Assembly: GCA_963555705.1 (NCBI GenBank)
Contig: OY743172.1
Coordinates: 25,915,446 to 25,979,445, forward strand
Source of the DNA: Ligustrum vulgare
Taxonomy: Eukaryota; Streptophyta; Magnoliopsida; Lamiales; Oleaceae
Reading direction: 5' to 3'
Length of the DNA: 64,000 nucleotides
The notes under the pieces are model-generated. The model was not told the origin of the DNA and did no database searches. It was given only the letters and a program-made list of their open reading frames with translations. The translations under genes and the position numbers were made by a program. Positions 11,871-23,498 of this stretch are shown here, one piece after another. Position 1 is the stretch's first letter. Each line of letters opens with the position of its first letter.

Positions 11871-12140
11871 TACACCATCCTAAAAACGCTGCTATTGCGC
11901 GAAATAATCATTTAGGAAAGAAGACTTCATTTTTGAAGAAAATACCCTTCAAAATTTTAAAGATTGACGGTGTAAACCCAAATTAACGGCGGCAAGATGT
12001 CAAAAATAACAAAAAAGGATGTCTTTTGCAAAATATTTATATATGTTTGGACATTTTGTACCAAAAATCATAACGTTATGATGTTTTGCACAATACATGT
12101 CAAACGTAAGAAAGTTTTGTGTCAATTATCCAGGAAACAC

Positions 12141-13022
12141 CGTTATAATTTGAAATAAGTAGTACATTAGGATTTAATTTCCCGTATTTGATCATTTCCT
12201 TCTAGTCTCTGATTGGTAAATTTATTTATAAAAAAGTTTATAATACATTTCTCCAAATCACTTTTAAATCACAAACATTTTTCAAAATCACTTTCTAACA
12301 ATATATTTTACTTTGAAAACATCACATTCTTTGTTTATAGGAAAAAAAATTGTCAAAGAGACTCTTATTTATCTGTTTGGATTTATTTTCTAAGTAGTTT
12401 AATGTCCAAATAATTATAGTAGGATTTTTTTTAGTTAAATAAATTATTGGTATTTATTAATGAGATATATTGAATTCTCTTTCTTCTTCTTCTATGTTAT
12501 TCACTTCTAAAAATCATATTGTAAATACGACGAAACATAACAAGCTATAACTTTCTCATTTTATAAGGAACCAACCAACTTTAACAGTTCGAGTAGAATT
12601 TTGTCTCTAACACAAACCTGTTTGTTAATTCTTCAATGTGAGTCGATTAAGACGTTCTTTTAATCCCTTTCAACTGAAAATTTGTGATGGTACCAAATCG
12701 AATTTGTATAATAACTTTTCAAGAGTGCTGGAGCTTCCACTACACGAATCTCGTATTATAAGGGAGACAAATGTCATCCCTATAAATATAAATGTCGTCC
12801 CTGTGAGTCTATGACGACAACTAAGTCGCTTCTAACATTTCATCCCTATAGCGTTGTCGTTCGATCTTACTTCATGCAGATCAGAGACGGTTGGGGCATG
12901 AATTGTAATAATTTTGTGCTGTGTCCAGCTTTTTACATTGGCAAGTACTCTTCACTTTTAGAGTGAATGAGGTCCTTTGATGCCGTGCATTGCAATATGT
13001 TCAATAAAGAAGAGACATTTCA
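12141..13022. other. Spacer with no gene recognised
   Basis: AT-rich sequence. From 12738 the text cactacacgaat followed by gggagacaaatgtcatccc resembles one end of a CACTA-type element, but no matching second end or target duplication was found. No coding or RNA gene is visible. Confidence 0.4.
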
Positions 13023-13615
13023 TGCAAATAATGAAAACAAGAAATAAAGAAGGCTTAAACACGTAGAAATATTGTCATCAAACTAAATTTGCTCCATAGG
13101 GATATAAGTTGCTTTTGAATGATTATTGCAAATAAGTTTGTAAGATTTATCAAGCATTTTATCAAGTTCAAATAAAACAAAGTAAGAACTTGTAAACAAA
13201 GAAAACTTCATAATTTTGAATGAATATAGAGAGGAAATTTGGATATCAATGTTTGTATTAAGAATTGATGTAATGTGTTAATGTTAAAGAATCAACTCCT
13301 ATTTATAAATATCCAAACATTACTTACGGGTTGGTGCCAACATTTCATTGAAAATGTGTCAAAATCAAATTTGAAAAAACCATCAAATGGTCAAAAAACA
13401 TTACCACGTGATCATGTAGTTTATCCATTTAATACACTGTTTATTTGACAACGATTCATGCGATCGCGTGGTGTTTGTACCACGCGGTCACCGGGTTTAA
13501 TTTTTTTGTTTCAAAATTATTTATTTTCCATTTCTTTTATAATTCATTCATTTTTATCAATAATCATTTTGAACTACACACACACACACACACACAAACA
13601 CATATATATCCGACA
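13023..13615 (-). repeat. 3' LTR of copia element 2
   Basis: About 593 bp. The inner edge is set by the polypurine tract and the minus-strand start TGTCGGATATAT. The outer edge is approximate (tgcaaataatg). It includes a (ca)n run at 13576-13595. Confidence 0.72.
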
Positions 13616-14049
13616 ATCCTCCACTGTTCAAAATATATATTGATCAAATTTTCAACATTCATGCGTAAAGATTAGATATCTTTCGATTTGAATCTAACCA
13701 TATTGTAATTAATTACAAAGTACCATTGAAATCCTAAGTAGCTTGAAAGTTTTGAACCTATTATTTCTTGATAACGATACCGGTAAGACACACATAAATG
13801 TACTTTTAAGAGAGAAACTTCAACTCACTATCGAGATGGCAACATCCCTAAATTCATATAGGTTAAGTTCTTCCAGTATCTTTGTCATATTTAAAGATTC
13901 TTGATCCTATTGATCTAAACTTTATTAAGAGTTTGGAACTCATCCCTCATTTTCTATGACAATCAACACTTATCTTTTATAAGTGTTGAATACTATCCAC
14001 TTATCAAATGATTTGTTATTACCCTTTGAACCTAAAATGTACTTTTTAG

Positions 14050-17000
14050 CAAGGTTAGGTAGGGTTGATACCGTTGATGGATCTTTATGTAAGAAGTTTT
14101 AATTCCATCCAACTTGATATGGTTCTCACTAATTCTTTAATGAGTGGTTTTGTTAGAGGATCCACAAAGATATCACTTGATTTTACATAAGTGATTGAAA
14201 TTGTTCCACTTTTGATCAATTTCCTCACATAGTCTTGTCTTACTTACACTAATATGTCTAGACTTTCCATTATACACTTCATTATATGCTCTATCTAAGG
14301 TGACTTGACTATCACATAATATAGAGATAGAATTTGCATTCTTTTCTCCCAATGGAATCTAATAATACAAAAGATCTCTTAGTGACTCAGCTTCTTTTCC
14401 AACATTTTCCAATACTACAAATTCAGATTCCATTGTTGAATGTGTTATACATTTTTGTTTCTTGGATCTCCATGAGTCTCTTGCTCCTCTAAGAGTAAAC
14501 ACCCAACCTGAGGTGGACTTATTCTTCCATGTATTAGATATCCAACTTGCATCGGTAAATCCTTCTAAGATTGTAGGAAACTTAGAATATTGAAGACCTT
14601 GATCCCTGGTTTTCTTTAAATAACCAAGAGTCCTTTTAATGGCCTTCCAATTTCCTTGTTCAGATTGCTAGTAAATGTACTTAGTTTACTAACTACATAT
14701 GCTATATTTGGCCCAGTGCATTGCACCGTATGCATTAGAGAACCAATAGCACTTGCATATTCAAGTTATGCTATTGCTCTTCCATCATTTTTTATAAGTT
14801 TGATACTAGCATCAAATTGGGTGTTTACTTCTTTAATGTTCAAATGTTTGAACGTATTAATTACATTCTCAATATAATGTGATTGATTAAACATAAAATC
14901 CTCTCTATTTCTTGTGACCTTGATTCCTAATAAAGTATCCACTTGTCCATGATCTTTCATTTTGAATGTAGAAGATAGAAACATTTTAGTTTCATTTATA
15001 CCTTACATATGATTACTAATTATTAACATATCATCTACGTAAAGACATATAATCATAACATGATTTTCATGTTCCTTTGAATATAAGCACTTATCAACAC
15101 TATTGTGTTTGAATCAAAAAGACATAATTGCTAAATTGAATTTCTCGTGCCACTTTTTCGGTGCTTGTTTTAAACCATATAATGATTTAACCAATTTACA
15201 TACTTTATTTTCATTTTCTGGAAGAACAAAACCTTCTGGTTGCTCCATAAAAACCCCCCTAATCGAGGTCCCCATTTAAAAATGTTGTTTTGACAACAAT
15301 TTGATGTATATGCAAATTGTAAATGGAAGTAAGGCAAACATGATCCTTATAGAAGTAATTCGTGTCACAGATGCATATGTATCAAAGTAATCTATTCATT
15401 CTTGTTGTCGATATCTCTTAGCTACTAGCCGAGCTTTAACGGTATTAAGAGTAACATTTGTATTGTACTTCTTTCTAAATACCTATTTGCAGCCTATATG
15501 CTTAGAGCCATGTAGTAAATCAACAAGTTCTCAAGTATTATTTGATATTATTGAAATCATCTCATCATTTATAGAATATTTCCAAAAGATATTATCTCTA
15601 GATGACATAGCTTCTTTGTAACTTTTAGGACCAGTTTCAGTTTGAAGAACAAAGGTATTGTTCTTATGAGACTCTTTTCATTTCCTTCAACAAAATAAAG
15701 AGAAATAAGTTGAGAGTCTCTCTCATCCGGTCCTAGTACCTTTTCTTTTCGAGTTCTTTTGCTTCTACAAAGTTCATTAGGATCTTCAACATCTTTAAAG
15801 AATGTTTCTTCAATTAATTTGGTAGAACAAGGAATCTCTTTATGTAATTTCTCAATATAATTATTATCCGAAGGTAATGAATCCTCAAAGAACTCTACTT
15901 CGCGTGATTCAATTATCACATTGGCCTCCGAGTTCAATAATATCGATATGCTTTACTATTTGCAGCATATCCAACAAATACACATTTGATCCCTCTTTAA
16001 CCAAGTTGTGTTCGTTTAGGATCGTTGTTTTTACAATAAGCAAGACACCCCCACACTTTGAAGTAACCAATGTTTGGTTTTCTTCATTTCTATAATTCAT
16101 ATGGAGATGCCTTAGTAAATTTAGAAGGAACTCTATTCAATATATGACATGCACTAATTAAAAGGTTCACCCCCAAAGATTTAATGACAATTTAAAATAT
16201 ATCAACATTGCATTAATCATTTCAACAAGTGTCCTATTTTTTCTTTTAGTCAAACCATTTTGTTCGGGTGTTCTAGGTGCACTATATTGATGAATTATGC
16301 CATGTTGTTCACAAAACAAGTTAAAATAACTAGAGAAATATTCATCACTTATATCACTTCTAAGAGTTTTTATTTTCTTACTCAAGTGATTTTCAACTTC
16401 AATTTTATACAGCCTCGTCCTTATATTTTAATAAATAAATATTAGTAAATTTAGAACAATCATCAATAAATGTTATGAAATATCTATTTCCACCTCGTGT
16501 TAACATACCATTTAATTCACATATGTCAGTATGCACAAGATATAATAATTTTTTTGTTCTAGTCACACTATGAAAATGTTTCTTAATCATCTTAAATTTT
16601 ACACAAGTTTTACATTTATAAATTTTATTTTCATCATAAGCTATTAAGTCACAATTTTTTCATTCTTTTCTTAGTATTATTTCATATATGCCCTAATCTA
16701 CCATGCTATGAAGTAAAAGAATCAAGCTTATAAGCGGAATTCACTTTATTCATATTATTGTCAATGGTACATAATTTGATCATTTCATCACTAGAATAGC
16801 CTTTTTCCAACAAAGATCTCATTACTGGATAATACAAACTTACCGAATTTATAAGCACTTCAGATTTCAAGTATTCCCCAAAAATCACCACTAAGTTCTT
16901 ATTCATGCCTGGAATATGGAATACATTAGTAAGGGTAACAATTTTTCCAGACGTGAAGATGATGTCCACACTTCCCTTTCCAACCACTTTGGAGTGGCGT

Positions 17001-18018
17001 TCATTACCCATTTGTATCTCATATCCATCTTCAATATCATGATAAGTTTTGAATAAGGACTTATCATAACACATGTACGGTAGCACAAGTGTCATACCAC
17101 CAACCTTGAACTTTTCCTCTAATGGCGTTGACTTCACATATTGTAGTCACAATATTGTCATCTTCAACAAAGTTTATTTTGTGTTCCATTAGTTTTCTTT
17201 TTATGCCTGCATACCTTGGCCCGATAGCCAAGTTTTCCACAAATATAACATGGTCCCTTTGGTTTTTATTTGAACTTCCCTTTGTCCTTTTTAGGATCAA
17301 GAGAATTCACTTTAAATTTCTCTTTGTTGGAATGTTCAGTCTTTTCAATGGCATTTGCTTTAAACTTGGTTTCATAAGAATTTTTATTCTCGTCTCTTGT
17401 TCTTGATTCTTCTTCAATGCGTAAATGTTTTTGCAGACGTTCCAAAGAGAAATTTTCGAAGTTATGAAGAATCTTCTCCCGGAATCCTTTCCAAGCATTT
17501 GGAAGTTTTGCAATAATTGCCCCCACTTGAAAAGATTCCCGGAGTTCTATTTTAATCGCTTTTAACTTGTTAACAAGTACTTTCAATTCATGCACTTGGG
17601 AAAGAATGAAAATATTATCCAAAATTTAAAATCAAAGTATTTTGTAATTAAAAATTTCTTGGTACTCTCTTCTTCTGCTTTATATTTTTTTTCCAACTTG
17701 TCCCAAATATCGTTTGTCGAAGAGGTGTGGATGTATAGATCATATAACTGGTCCAACAAAGCATTCAAAATGTGACCAATATATCAATTCATCTTCTTGT
17801 CTTTTATTCCTTTCAACCCTTATGATATACGTGTCAATCTCCGTCGATTCCACTAAAGGCTTCAAATTAGGATCCAAAATATAGAAAATCTTCAATGCGG
17901 TGAGTATGAATTTCAACTTTTCTTGCCAAAACATGAAGTTAGTCCCATCAAATCTATCGAGCCTCACAAGATCTTGATTCATCAATTTTATAGTGGCTAC
18001 GGTTGTTTCATTCTCCAT
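14050..18018 (-). pseudogene. copia gag-pol remnant of element 2
   Basis: Decayed minus-strand polyprotein. Gag N-terminal part (17740-18018, MENETTVATI...RFDGTNFMFWQ), gag middle (17266-17622), zinc-knuckle/protease and GAG-pre-integrase part (16706-17300, with WWYDTCATVHV in place of the usual DSGA/DTGA motif), integrase (16167-16590, with [12 protein letters not shown] and YSAPRTPEQNGLTKRKNRTL), RT C-terminal part (14766-14984, DTLLGIKVTRN) and the RNase H end near 14100-14500. Many stops and shifts are present. The protease motif is degenerate. Confidence 0.88.
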
Positions 18019-18067
18019 GATACAATTATAGTTCGAGAATGTTTAAATATGATGTAGGAGAATGAAT

Positions 18068-18247
18068 AGACAATAATGAAAACAAGAAATAAAGGAGGCT
18101 CAAACACGTAGAAACGTTGTTCTCTAACTATATTTACTCCACTGAGATAGAAGTTGTTTTCGAAGGTTTATTGCAAATAGATTTATAAGATTTATCAAGC
18201 CTTTTATTAAGTTTAAATAAAATAAAATAAGAACTTATAAACAAAGT
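18068..18247 (-). repeat. Truncated 5' LTR of copia element 2
   Basis: Homologous to 13023-13200, with homology lost after aacttataaacaaag at about 18247. The expected promoter-bearing U3 part is absent, so this copy could not have been transcribed from its own LTR after the truncation. Confidence 0.8.
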
Positions 18248-18588
18248 TAATAAATGTGAGGGTTAAAATAGGAGGCATTGAAGGTCACCTGTTGACAATT
18301 TCCCCTATTGGGGTTTGGACTCATTTTTCTTAATATGATGATTTATTTTTATTTGGATATTTTTATGATGATGCATAAATTTAAATTGATTTATACTGTA
18401 AAATTGAAAAATAACAAGAATCTATATCTATATCTATATAATAATAGGATAACCGTCACCATTTCACGCACACACTATCCCATCCAAAATTCTTTTTAAA
18501 TCAGGAAACTTTTGACACAAAAAAAAGTATTAAATATAATAAATAAATGTTGGTATTAAATGAGATTTGGTAATAAATGTGGGTCACT

Positions 18589-18631
<43 letters not shown>

Positions 18632-19017
18632 CAAACTAATTGTTTCAATTTTAAATTATTACGTTAAGGTTAAAATGTATAATTATGTTAAAATTATAAA
18701 ATTCTAATTAATAAACTTAAAATCATAATTATATAAGAATTTAAATATTGATAAGTTTACAATTTAAAAAATTTATAACCATATTTGAACTAAATAAATA
18801 TTGCTAAATATAGTGAATAAATGTTTTTTTTTTTTTAATGCTTATAGTTTTATTCATATTTTTGATAATTATACTATTATTATGAAAATTGAAAAATATG
18901 CATTATGGGTGTCATCAAATCAAAGATCTCAAAATATATATATATACTAACTCACGAGTGAGAGCCAACTGCAAACACGTCATCTCTAAAATCACATCAA
19001 ATATTAAATGTAAGGAT
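18248..19017. other. AT-rich spacer with (TA)n microsatellite
   Basis: No gene. A (ta)n run of about 36 bp lies at 18592-18628. The phrase tctatatctatataataatagg near 18425 looks like the start of some plant Helitrons, but no CTRR end with a hairpin was found. Confidence 0.5.
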
Positions 19018-19025
19018 ATATTTGA

Positions 19026-19680
19026 TAGGGAGGCAATGGGGCAGGGAATCCCCGAACCCGATTAGGACCCGCCTCGAATGGGGTGAGGAATCCCCTACAA
19101 TGACAGGATGGGGTGGGGTGGGGTGGGGCGAGGGCGGGGATGAAAAAGTATACTCGACAAGGGATGAGGCGGGATGGGGATTGCTATCAAATCCCCATCC
19201 CCGTCCTAGACACGTTCCGAAACTATCCCCGATTAATAAGTTTAATTAAAAAAAATTCAAACAAATTAAAAGTGTCGTGAACCACCTGACGCCCAAATAT
19301 ATAATTTTAAAATCAAGTCCTACATTTCAAATATTACTTTTCATCTCTCAAATATTTTTCTTAACATAATTAAACTTGTACTACTCTATAAAAGTTATTA
19401 TGAATTTTTTTTATTAATGTTAATCATTCTTTAAAGCTTTTAAATAAGAATTTTGTAAAATAATCATACTTCATGAAAAGAATTTGTATAATTAAGATAT
19501 TAGATAACTATTATAAAAGATATTAAATGACAAAAGTATATATATATATAATAAACGGGGACGTAAATATAGATTATGGGAGTCCCCGACCCGTCCGTCC
19601 CCGACGGGGAGGGGAGGGGGAGGGGGAAGGGGAATTGGCATCCCCCCCCCCCCCCCGACCCCATCACGTTGCCATTCCTA
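19026..19680. mobile_element. GC-rich hAT-like non-autonomous element A
   Basis: A 655-bp element starts TAGGGAGGCAATGGGG, and its far end reads TAGGAATGGCAACG on the other strand. It is flanked by 8-bp direct repeats atatttga (19018-19025) and atatttaa (19681-19688), 7 of 8 matching. An 8-bp duplication and TAGGG-like ends fit the hAT superfamily. The interior is unusual: iterated ggggtgggg blocks near the left end, and a ggggaggggaggggg tract followed by 14-15 C residues (about 19642-19656) near the right end. No transposase. Confidence 0.72.
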
Positions 19681-19688
19681 ATATTTAA

Positions 19689-20656
19689 TTTCCTTAGTTT
19701 TGCCTAAAAAATATCACACCATGAAAAATATTTTTCACATTTTTTATTTGTTTGATATTTGATTGGAAAATTTAGCGTAAAAAATATTTTCTATTATACA
19801 AGTAATTGAAGCATACTTTAGCCATTTGCCTTGAAAATATATTCTAACTTATTTGGTGAGAAAACATTTTTCACCTTAGACACAAACAAAGATGAATATA
19901 TATATATATATATATTTGATTAATGTTCAGAGAATGTGTAGAGATTATTAGATTTAAAAAATATTAGAATTGTTCCTGTATGTTTCCTTATATTTTTTGT
20001 ACAAAATTACTTTAGAACTTAAAAAATAATAATAATAACAAATTGGGATGTAAACGGGAATGTGCACATTCCCGACACTCTCCGTCCCCGCTCCATTCCT
20101 AATTAAATAGGGATGGGACGGGACAAGATGGAAATGGGGATTATAAATCTTTAATGGGAACGGAAAAAATCATCCCGACCCATATCATTCCTAATAAGTT
20201 GTTGAGCCTCAAAATTTGCGAACAGTAAGAAAGACTAGTGGATGGTGGTGTCAGATGAGGGAAACGTGTGGGGAAAAAAAAAACCTGAAAATTATGAACA
20301 GTACTAATTTTTGGAGGAAAAGTATACTGATTAATACGAACACTATTTTTCGGTCAATAGTATCTATTGGACTGACTCTTGCTCAAGCACTCCATCTGAG
20401 AGGAGAAAAAAATTCTATTTTCGAGATTTTAATATGATTATCCTCTTTGACCCGGTTGATATAAGAAAAAAACACTTTTTTGCAATTCATTGTCTTGAAT
20501 GGTTATATCTCAATGTTAATAGAACTTCAATTATATTTTATAAATGTTTTCTTATAAAGTCACGCATCATCTATATATCAATAGATAGGGCATTTTAACC
20601 ATTCAATCGATATTTCATCTCTCAAATTACCGGCATATTAAAGAAATATTTTCTAT
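19689..20656. other. Spacer with a second GC-rich relic
   Basis: AT-rich overall. 20038-20200 holds another GC-rich block (gtccccgctccattcctaat, then gggatgggacgggac, ending catatcattcctaat) related in wording to the hAT-like elements on either side. Its ends and duplication could not be defined. A 73-codon plus-strand ORF at 20216-20437 has no recognisable domain. Confidence 0.5.
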
Positions 20657-20909
20657 ATTCCAATTATATAGTCTGTTTTTCCATTTTTATTTGTCACAAT
20701 TATATAGACTTGATTCTTTATTGAGAAGTAATTATTTTATTTGTTTACCAATATAACCCTATTTATTATTTTAAATATAATAGTTTTGATATTAAATAAG
20801 GATAAGTTGAAAATTTTCTTTACAAAAATTAATTTTCCAATGATATTAAATATGTTTTCTTAATCTGTGTGAAAAGTCAAACAAGTCTATATAATTGGGA
20901 CAGATGGAG
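20657..20909. mobile_element. Stowaway-like MITE, copy 1 (left end eroded)
   Basis: The right end reads ataattgggacagatggag followed by TA at 20910-20911. The body is the reverse complement of the MITE at 21147-21407 (shared blocks ccaattatatag and aattatatagacttg at its left side). The outermost bases of the left terminus are missing. Confidence 0.72.
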
Positions 20910-20942
20910 TATTAGCTAGTGAGATTGTTAAATAATCTTATA

Positions 20943-21534
20943 CTTCATCCGTCCCAAAAAGATAGTTCTGTATACTATTTTTTTCTGTCCCAAAAAGATA
21001 GTCTTGTTTCCATATTAAGCATGTATTTGATTTTTTCATTTTCACATATACCCTTATTTAATATATCTTGGTATAATACATACAAACTACTTAACTATTG
21101 AATTTTCAAATTTTTTGTGAAAAACGAAGTGAGTCTACTTAAAATACTCTCTCAGTCCCAATTATATAGACTTGTTTGACTTTTCACACAAATTAAGAAA
21201 GCATATTTAATGTCATTGAAAAAATAACTTTTTAAAAAAAAAAATTTCAACTTACCCTTATTTAATATCAAAACTATTGTATTGAAAGTAATAAATAGGG
21301 GTACATTGGTATATATACAAAATAAATACCTCGAAATGAAGAAACAAGTTTATATAATTGGAACAAATAAAAAAGGAAACACAACCTATATAATTGGGAC
21401 GGGGGAGTAATAAATAAGGGATAAAGAGTATAAATGAAAAATATCGATAAAACTTAATATCATAACTATACTAACTACCATTTCTTAATCCGTATGAAAA
21501 TAACCATATGACTATTTTTTTGGGACGGATGGAG
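20943..21534. mobile_element. Stowaway-like MITE, copy 2 (host of a nested MITE)
   Basis: Ends are CTTCATCCGTCCCAAAAAGA (left) and, on the opposite strand at the right, CTCCATCCGTCCCAAAAAAA. TA dinucleotides flank both ends (20941-20942, 21535-21536). The element is interrupted by 21147-21407. Short ends of the CTCC-TCCGTCCCA type and a TA duplication fit Tc1/mariner-derived Stowaway MITEs. Confidence 0.78.
21147..21407. mobile_element. Stowaway-like MITE nested in copy 2
   Basis: 261 bp. Termini are CTCTCTCAGTCCCAATTATA and, on the other strand at the right, CTCCCCCGTCCCAATTATA. TA flanks lie at 21145-21146 and 21408-21409. It belongs to the family of the copy at 20657-20909 and sits wholly inside 20943-21534. 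Confidence 0.82.
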
Positions 21535-21536
21535 TA

Positions 21537-21951
21537 TTATATTATAAAATTAAGCCCCTGTATAATGTTGATTTTAAAAAGTTTATTTGAAAAAATAGTT
21601 TTAAATAGTGATTTTAGGAAAAAGTGTGGTTAAAAGTAATGAATCTTTTATAAGTTTATGTATAATATATATTATTTTATTGATAATGTGTGGTTGAAAA
21701 GAAAATAGAGAAAATTGTGTTTTACTTATAATGGGAACCAAATAGGGATTAAGTCGTAACATGGTATGGTTAGGAATATATTTATATGAAACATAAAAAG
21801 TGCTTATTAAAATTTCATTGAAGTTAGATTATAATGATGAAGAGCAATGAATCCTATAAAATGTATGAATAACAAATATATAATAAGTAGTGAATATATA
21901 ATTAAAATTAACTACTTTAACTTTAAATTATATGGAGATTTTATTGAAATT
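21537..21951. other. AT-rich spacer
   Basis: No coding or repeat structure could be defined in this 0.4-kb stretch. Confidence 0.5.
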
Positions 21952-21959
21952 CAAACAAG

Positions 21960-22769
21960 TAGGGATGGTAAAACGAACTGTGAAAATCGTGACCAGCAGA
22001 GCTCCTCTCCCATTAGGGCTTGAACCGTCCCGCATAAATGGATCCGTGGGGCGGATACGGGGCAAAAAAGCTCTGCCCCGATCTAAACGGGGCGGGGACG
22101 GTTTTTCCCCGCCCCATTTCTCCGTGCCCCGATCTCCAATTTAAAAAAAAAAAAAAATGAGGTATGCTTGACTAATTAACAAATCAATCTCTTGTGAAAA
22201 TCAACGGATCCTTCATTATTTTTATTCTCAATATTTATTTTATTCTGCATTTCCTCCATTTTTAGTGAATGGCAAGACAAAATTGTTCATTCAATTGAAT
22301 GACTTTGAATATAAAAATGAATTATGCAAACATAAGACCGACAAGAAAGATCAAAGAAAATAAGTCAATCTCCTAAAGAAAATAATTCAGTCTTCTCTAG
22401 TGCGATGTAATTTACTATATCTCTTTCCAATCCAACATTGTTATTTACAGTAAGAAAAACTGCAATATAGATGGCTAATTACTTTCTTCAAGCAATTTTA
22501 TTGATACAGTATATAATGACAACAACCAATTTTTCCACTAAGTAGGGACCCTTTTGTGTGTGTGTGGAGCTCGTGATTTGGCTTTAATTCAAAATAGTTT
22601 AGTTTTATGAAACTCGTCTCGTCCAGCTAATATAAATGGTTTACTAAATAGGGCGATTTGTTGACCCGCCCCGCCTTTAAGCAAGGCACGGGACAGATAC
22701 GAGGTAAATTATTCGAGACAGGACGGGGCGTGGAGCACATCGACTAGACCCATCCCGTTGTCATCCCTA
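21960..22769. mobile_element. GC-rich-ended hAT-like non-autonomous element B
   Basis: 810 bp, flanked by a perfect 8-bp duplication caaacaag (21952-21959 and 22770-22777). The left end is TAGGGATGGTAAAACG and the right end (other strand) is TAGGGATGACAACGGG. Both end regions are GC-rich (acggggcggggacgg, cgggacagatacgagg). The middle is AT-rich and non-coding. The 8-bp duplication supports hAT, and the family is related to 19026-19680. Confidence 0.85.
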
Positions 22770-22777
22770 CAAACAAG

Positions 22778-23498
22778 CAAAATACTTGTTTAAATTTAAG
22801 TAAATTCTAGTAAGATATATTCCTATGTACTCATGCTCATGCTGCTCATGCTTCTTCCTACTTCACATATGCTTGTGCAAGTAGTTTTTGAAAAAAATTT
22901 GGAGAATTTTGAATTTTTCAAAAAATATATGATTAAAATGTGATTAAAAAGTGTGAAAAGTAATAAATTCCATAAAAATATATGATTAAAAAAAAATTGG
23001 AAAAAGTTGAAAAAAAAAATGAGTAAGAACAGTCATAAAAAAACTCTAAGTTCTTATTCCCAATGTCCTGTTAAATCAAAACGTTATTTTAGTTCAACCC
23101 GGATCATCAGACTCGAGATCAAAACAACGGAAATGGGTTATTAGCAATCACAATATTTATCATCCGTTCGGCTGTGGTATTAAAATGACAATGATTGCCC
23201 ATATTAATTTACACAATTTTTCAAAACATTTTTTAATCACACACACTCTAATTTTTATCCACGCATCTTACTTAAAAAATTCAAATAAATCAAAATTATA
23301 AATCCAATTCTATTTATTTTGCCGCTGAACACAGCCTTAGCAATGGGCAACACTTCTTCGCCGTGCATACTAGGCCAGAAACTTGTTTAAGAAGTACAAA
23401 TCAGCCCCAGAAAATAAATACTCGTTCATTTTGTCTTCCCAAATAAGCTACACAAAGGTCCCAAAATTTCCTATGCGAGATATAATAGCACCATTCAA
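22778..23498. other. Spacer and 3' flank of CPN60A
   Basis: AT-rich. The part nearest 23498 should contain the 3' UTR of the chaperonin gene; an AATAAA on the minus strand occurs near 23310. No other gene is visible. Confidence 0.5.

Larger units (their letters stand above)
10721..12131. mobile_element. Mutator-like element with captured gene fragments (Pack-MULE type)
   Basis: Terminal inverted repeats of about 200 bp begin GGGGTAATTTG (left) and GGATAATTGAC (right, reverse complement). They stay alignable inward through blocks such as ttaatttgggtttaca and aaaattttgaagggtatt. The 9-bp flanks are aggaaatat (10712-10720) and aggaaacac (12132-12140): a 9-bp duplication with two transitions, as expected for an aged Mutator insertion. 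There is no transposase. The interior carries fragments resembling an LRR receptor kinase gene and a small MITE-like repeat. Confidence 0.82.
13023..18247 (-). mobile_element. Ty1/copia LTR retrotransposon 2, truncated
   Basis: The 3' LTR (13023-13615) and the partial 5' LTR (18068-18247) share about 180 bp (for example aataatgaaaacaagaaata and tttataagatttatcaagc blocks). A polypurine tract (gtggaggat on the minus strand) abuts the 3' LTR at 13616. Gag-pol remnants in minus-strand order lie between. The outer part of the 5' LTR is missing, so no target duplication can be tested. No tRNA primer site was recognised next to the 5' LTR. Confidence 0.85.

Noticed and set aside
12738..12900. CACTA transposon end
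   Set aside because: Only one candidate end, no partner inverted repeat and no 3-bp duplication found.
13560..13600. (CA)n array as a possible CRISPR or satellite
   Set aside because: Simple microsatellite inside an LTR. No CRISPR array exists in this eukaryotic sequence.
18420..18480. Helitron-like 5' start
   Set aside because: No CTRR terminus with an upstream hairpin was found; AT-rich chance similarity is likely.
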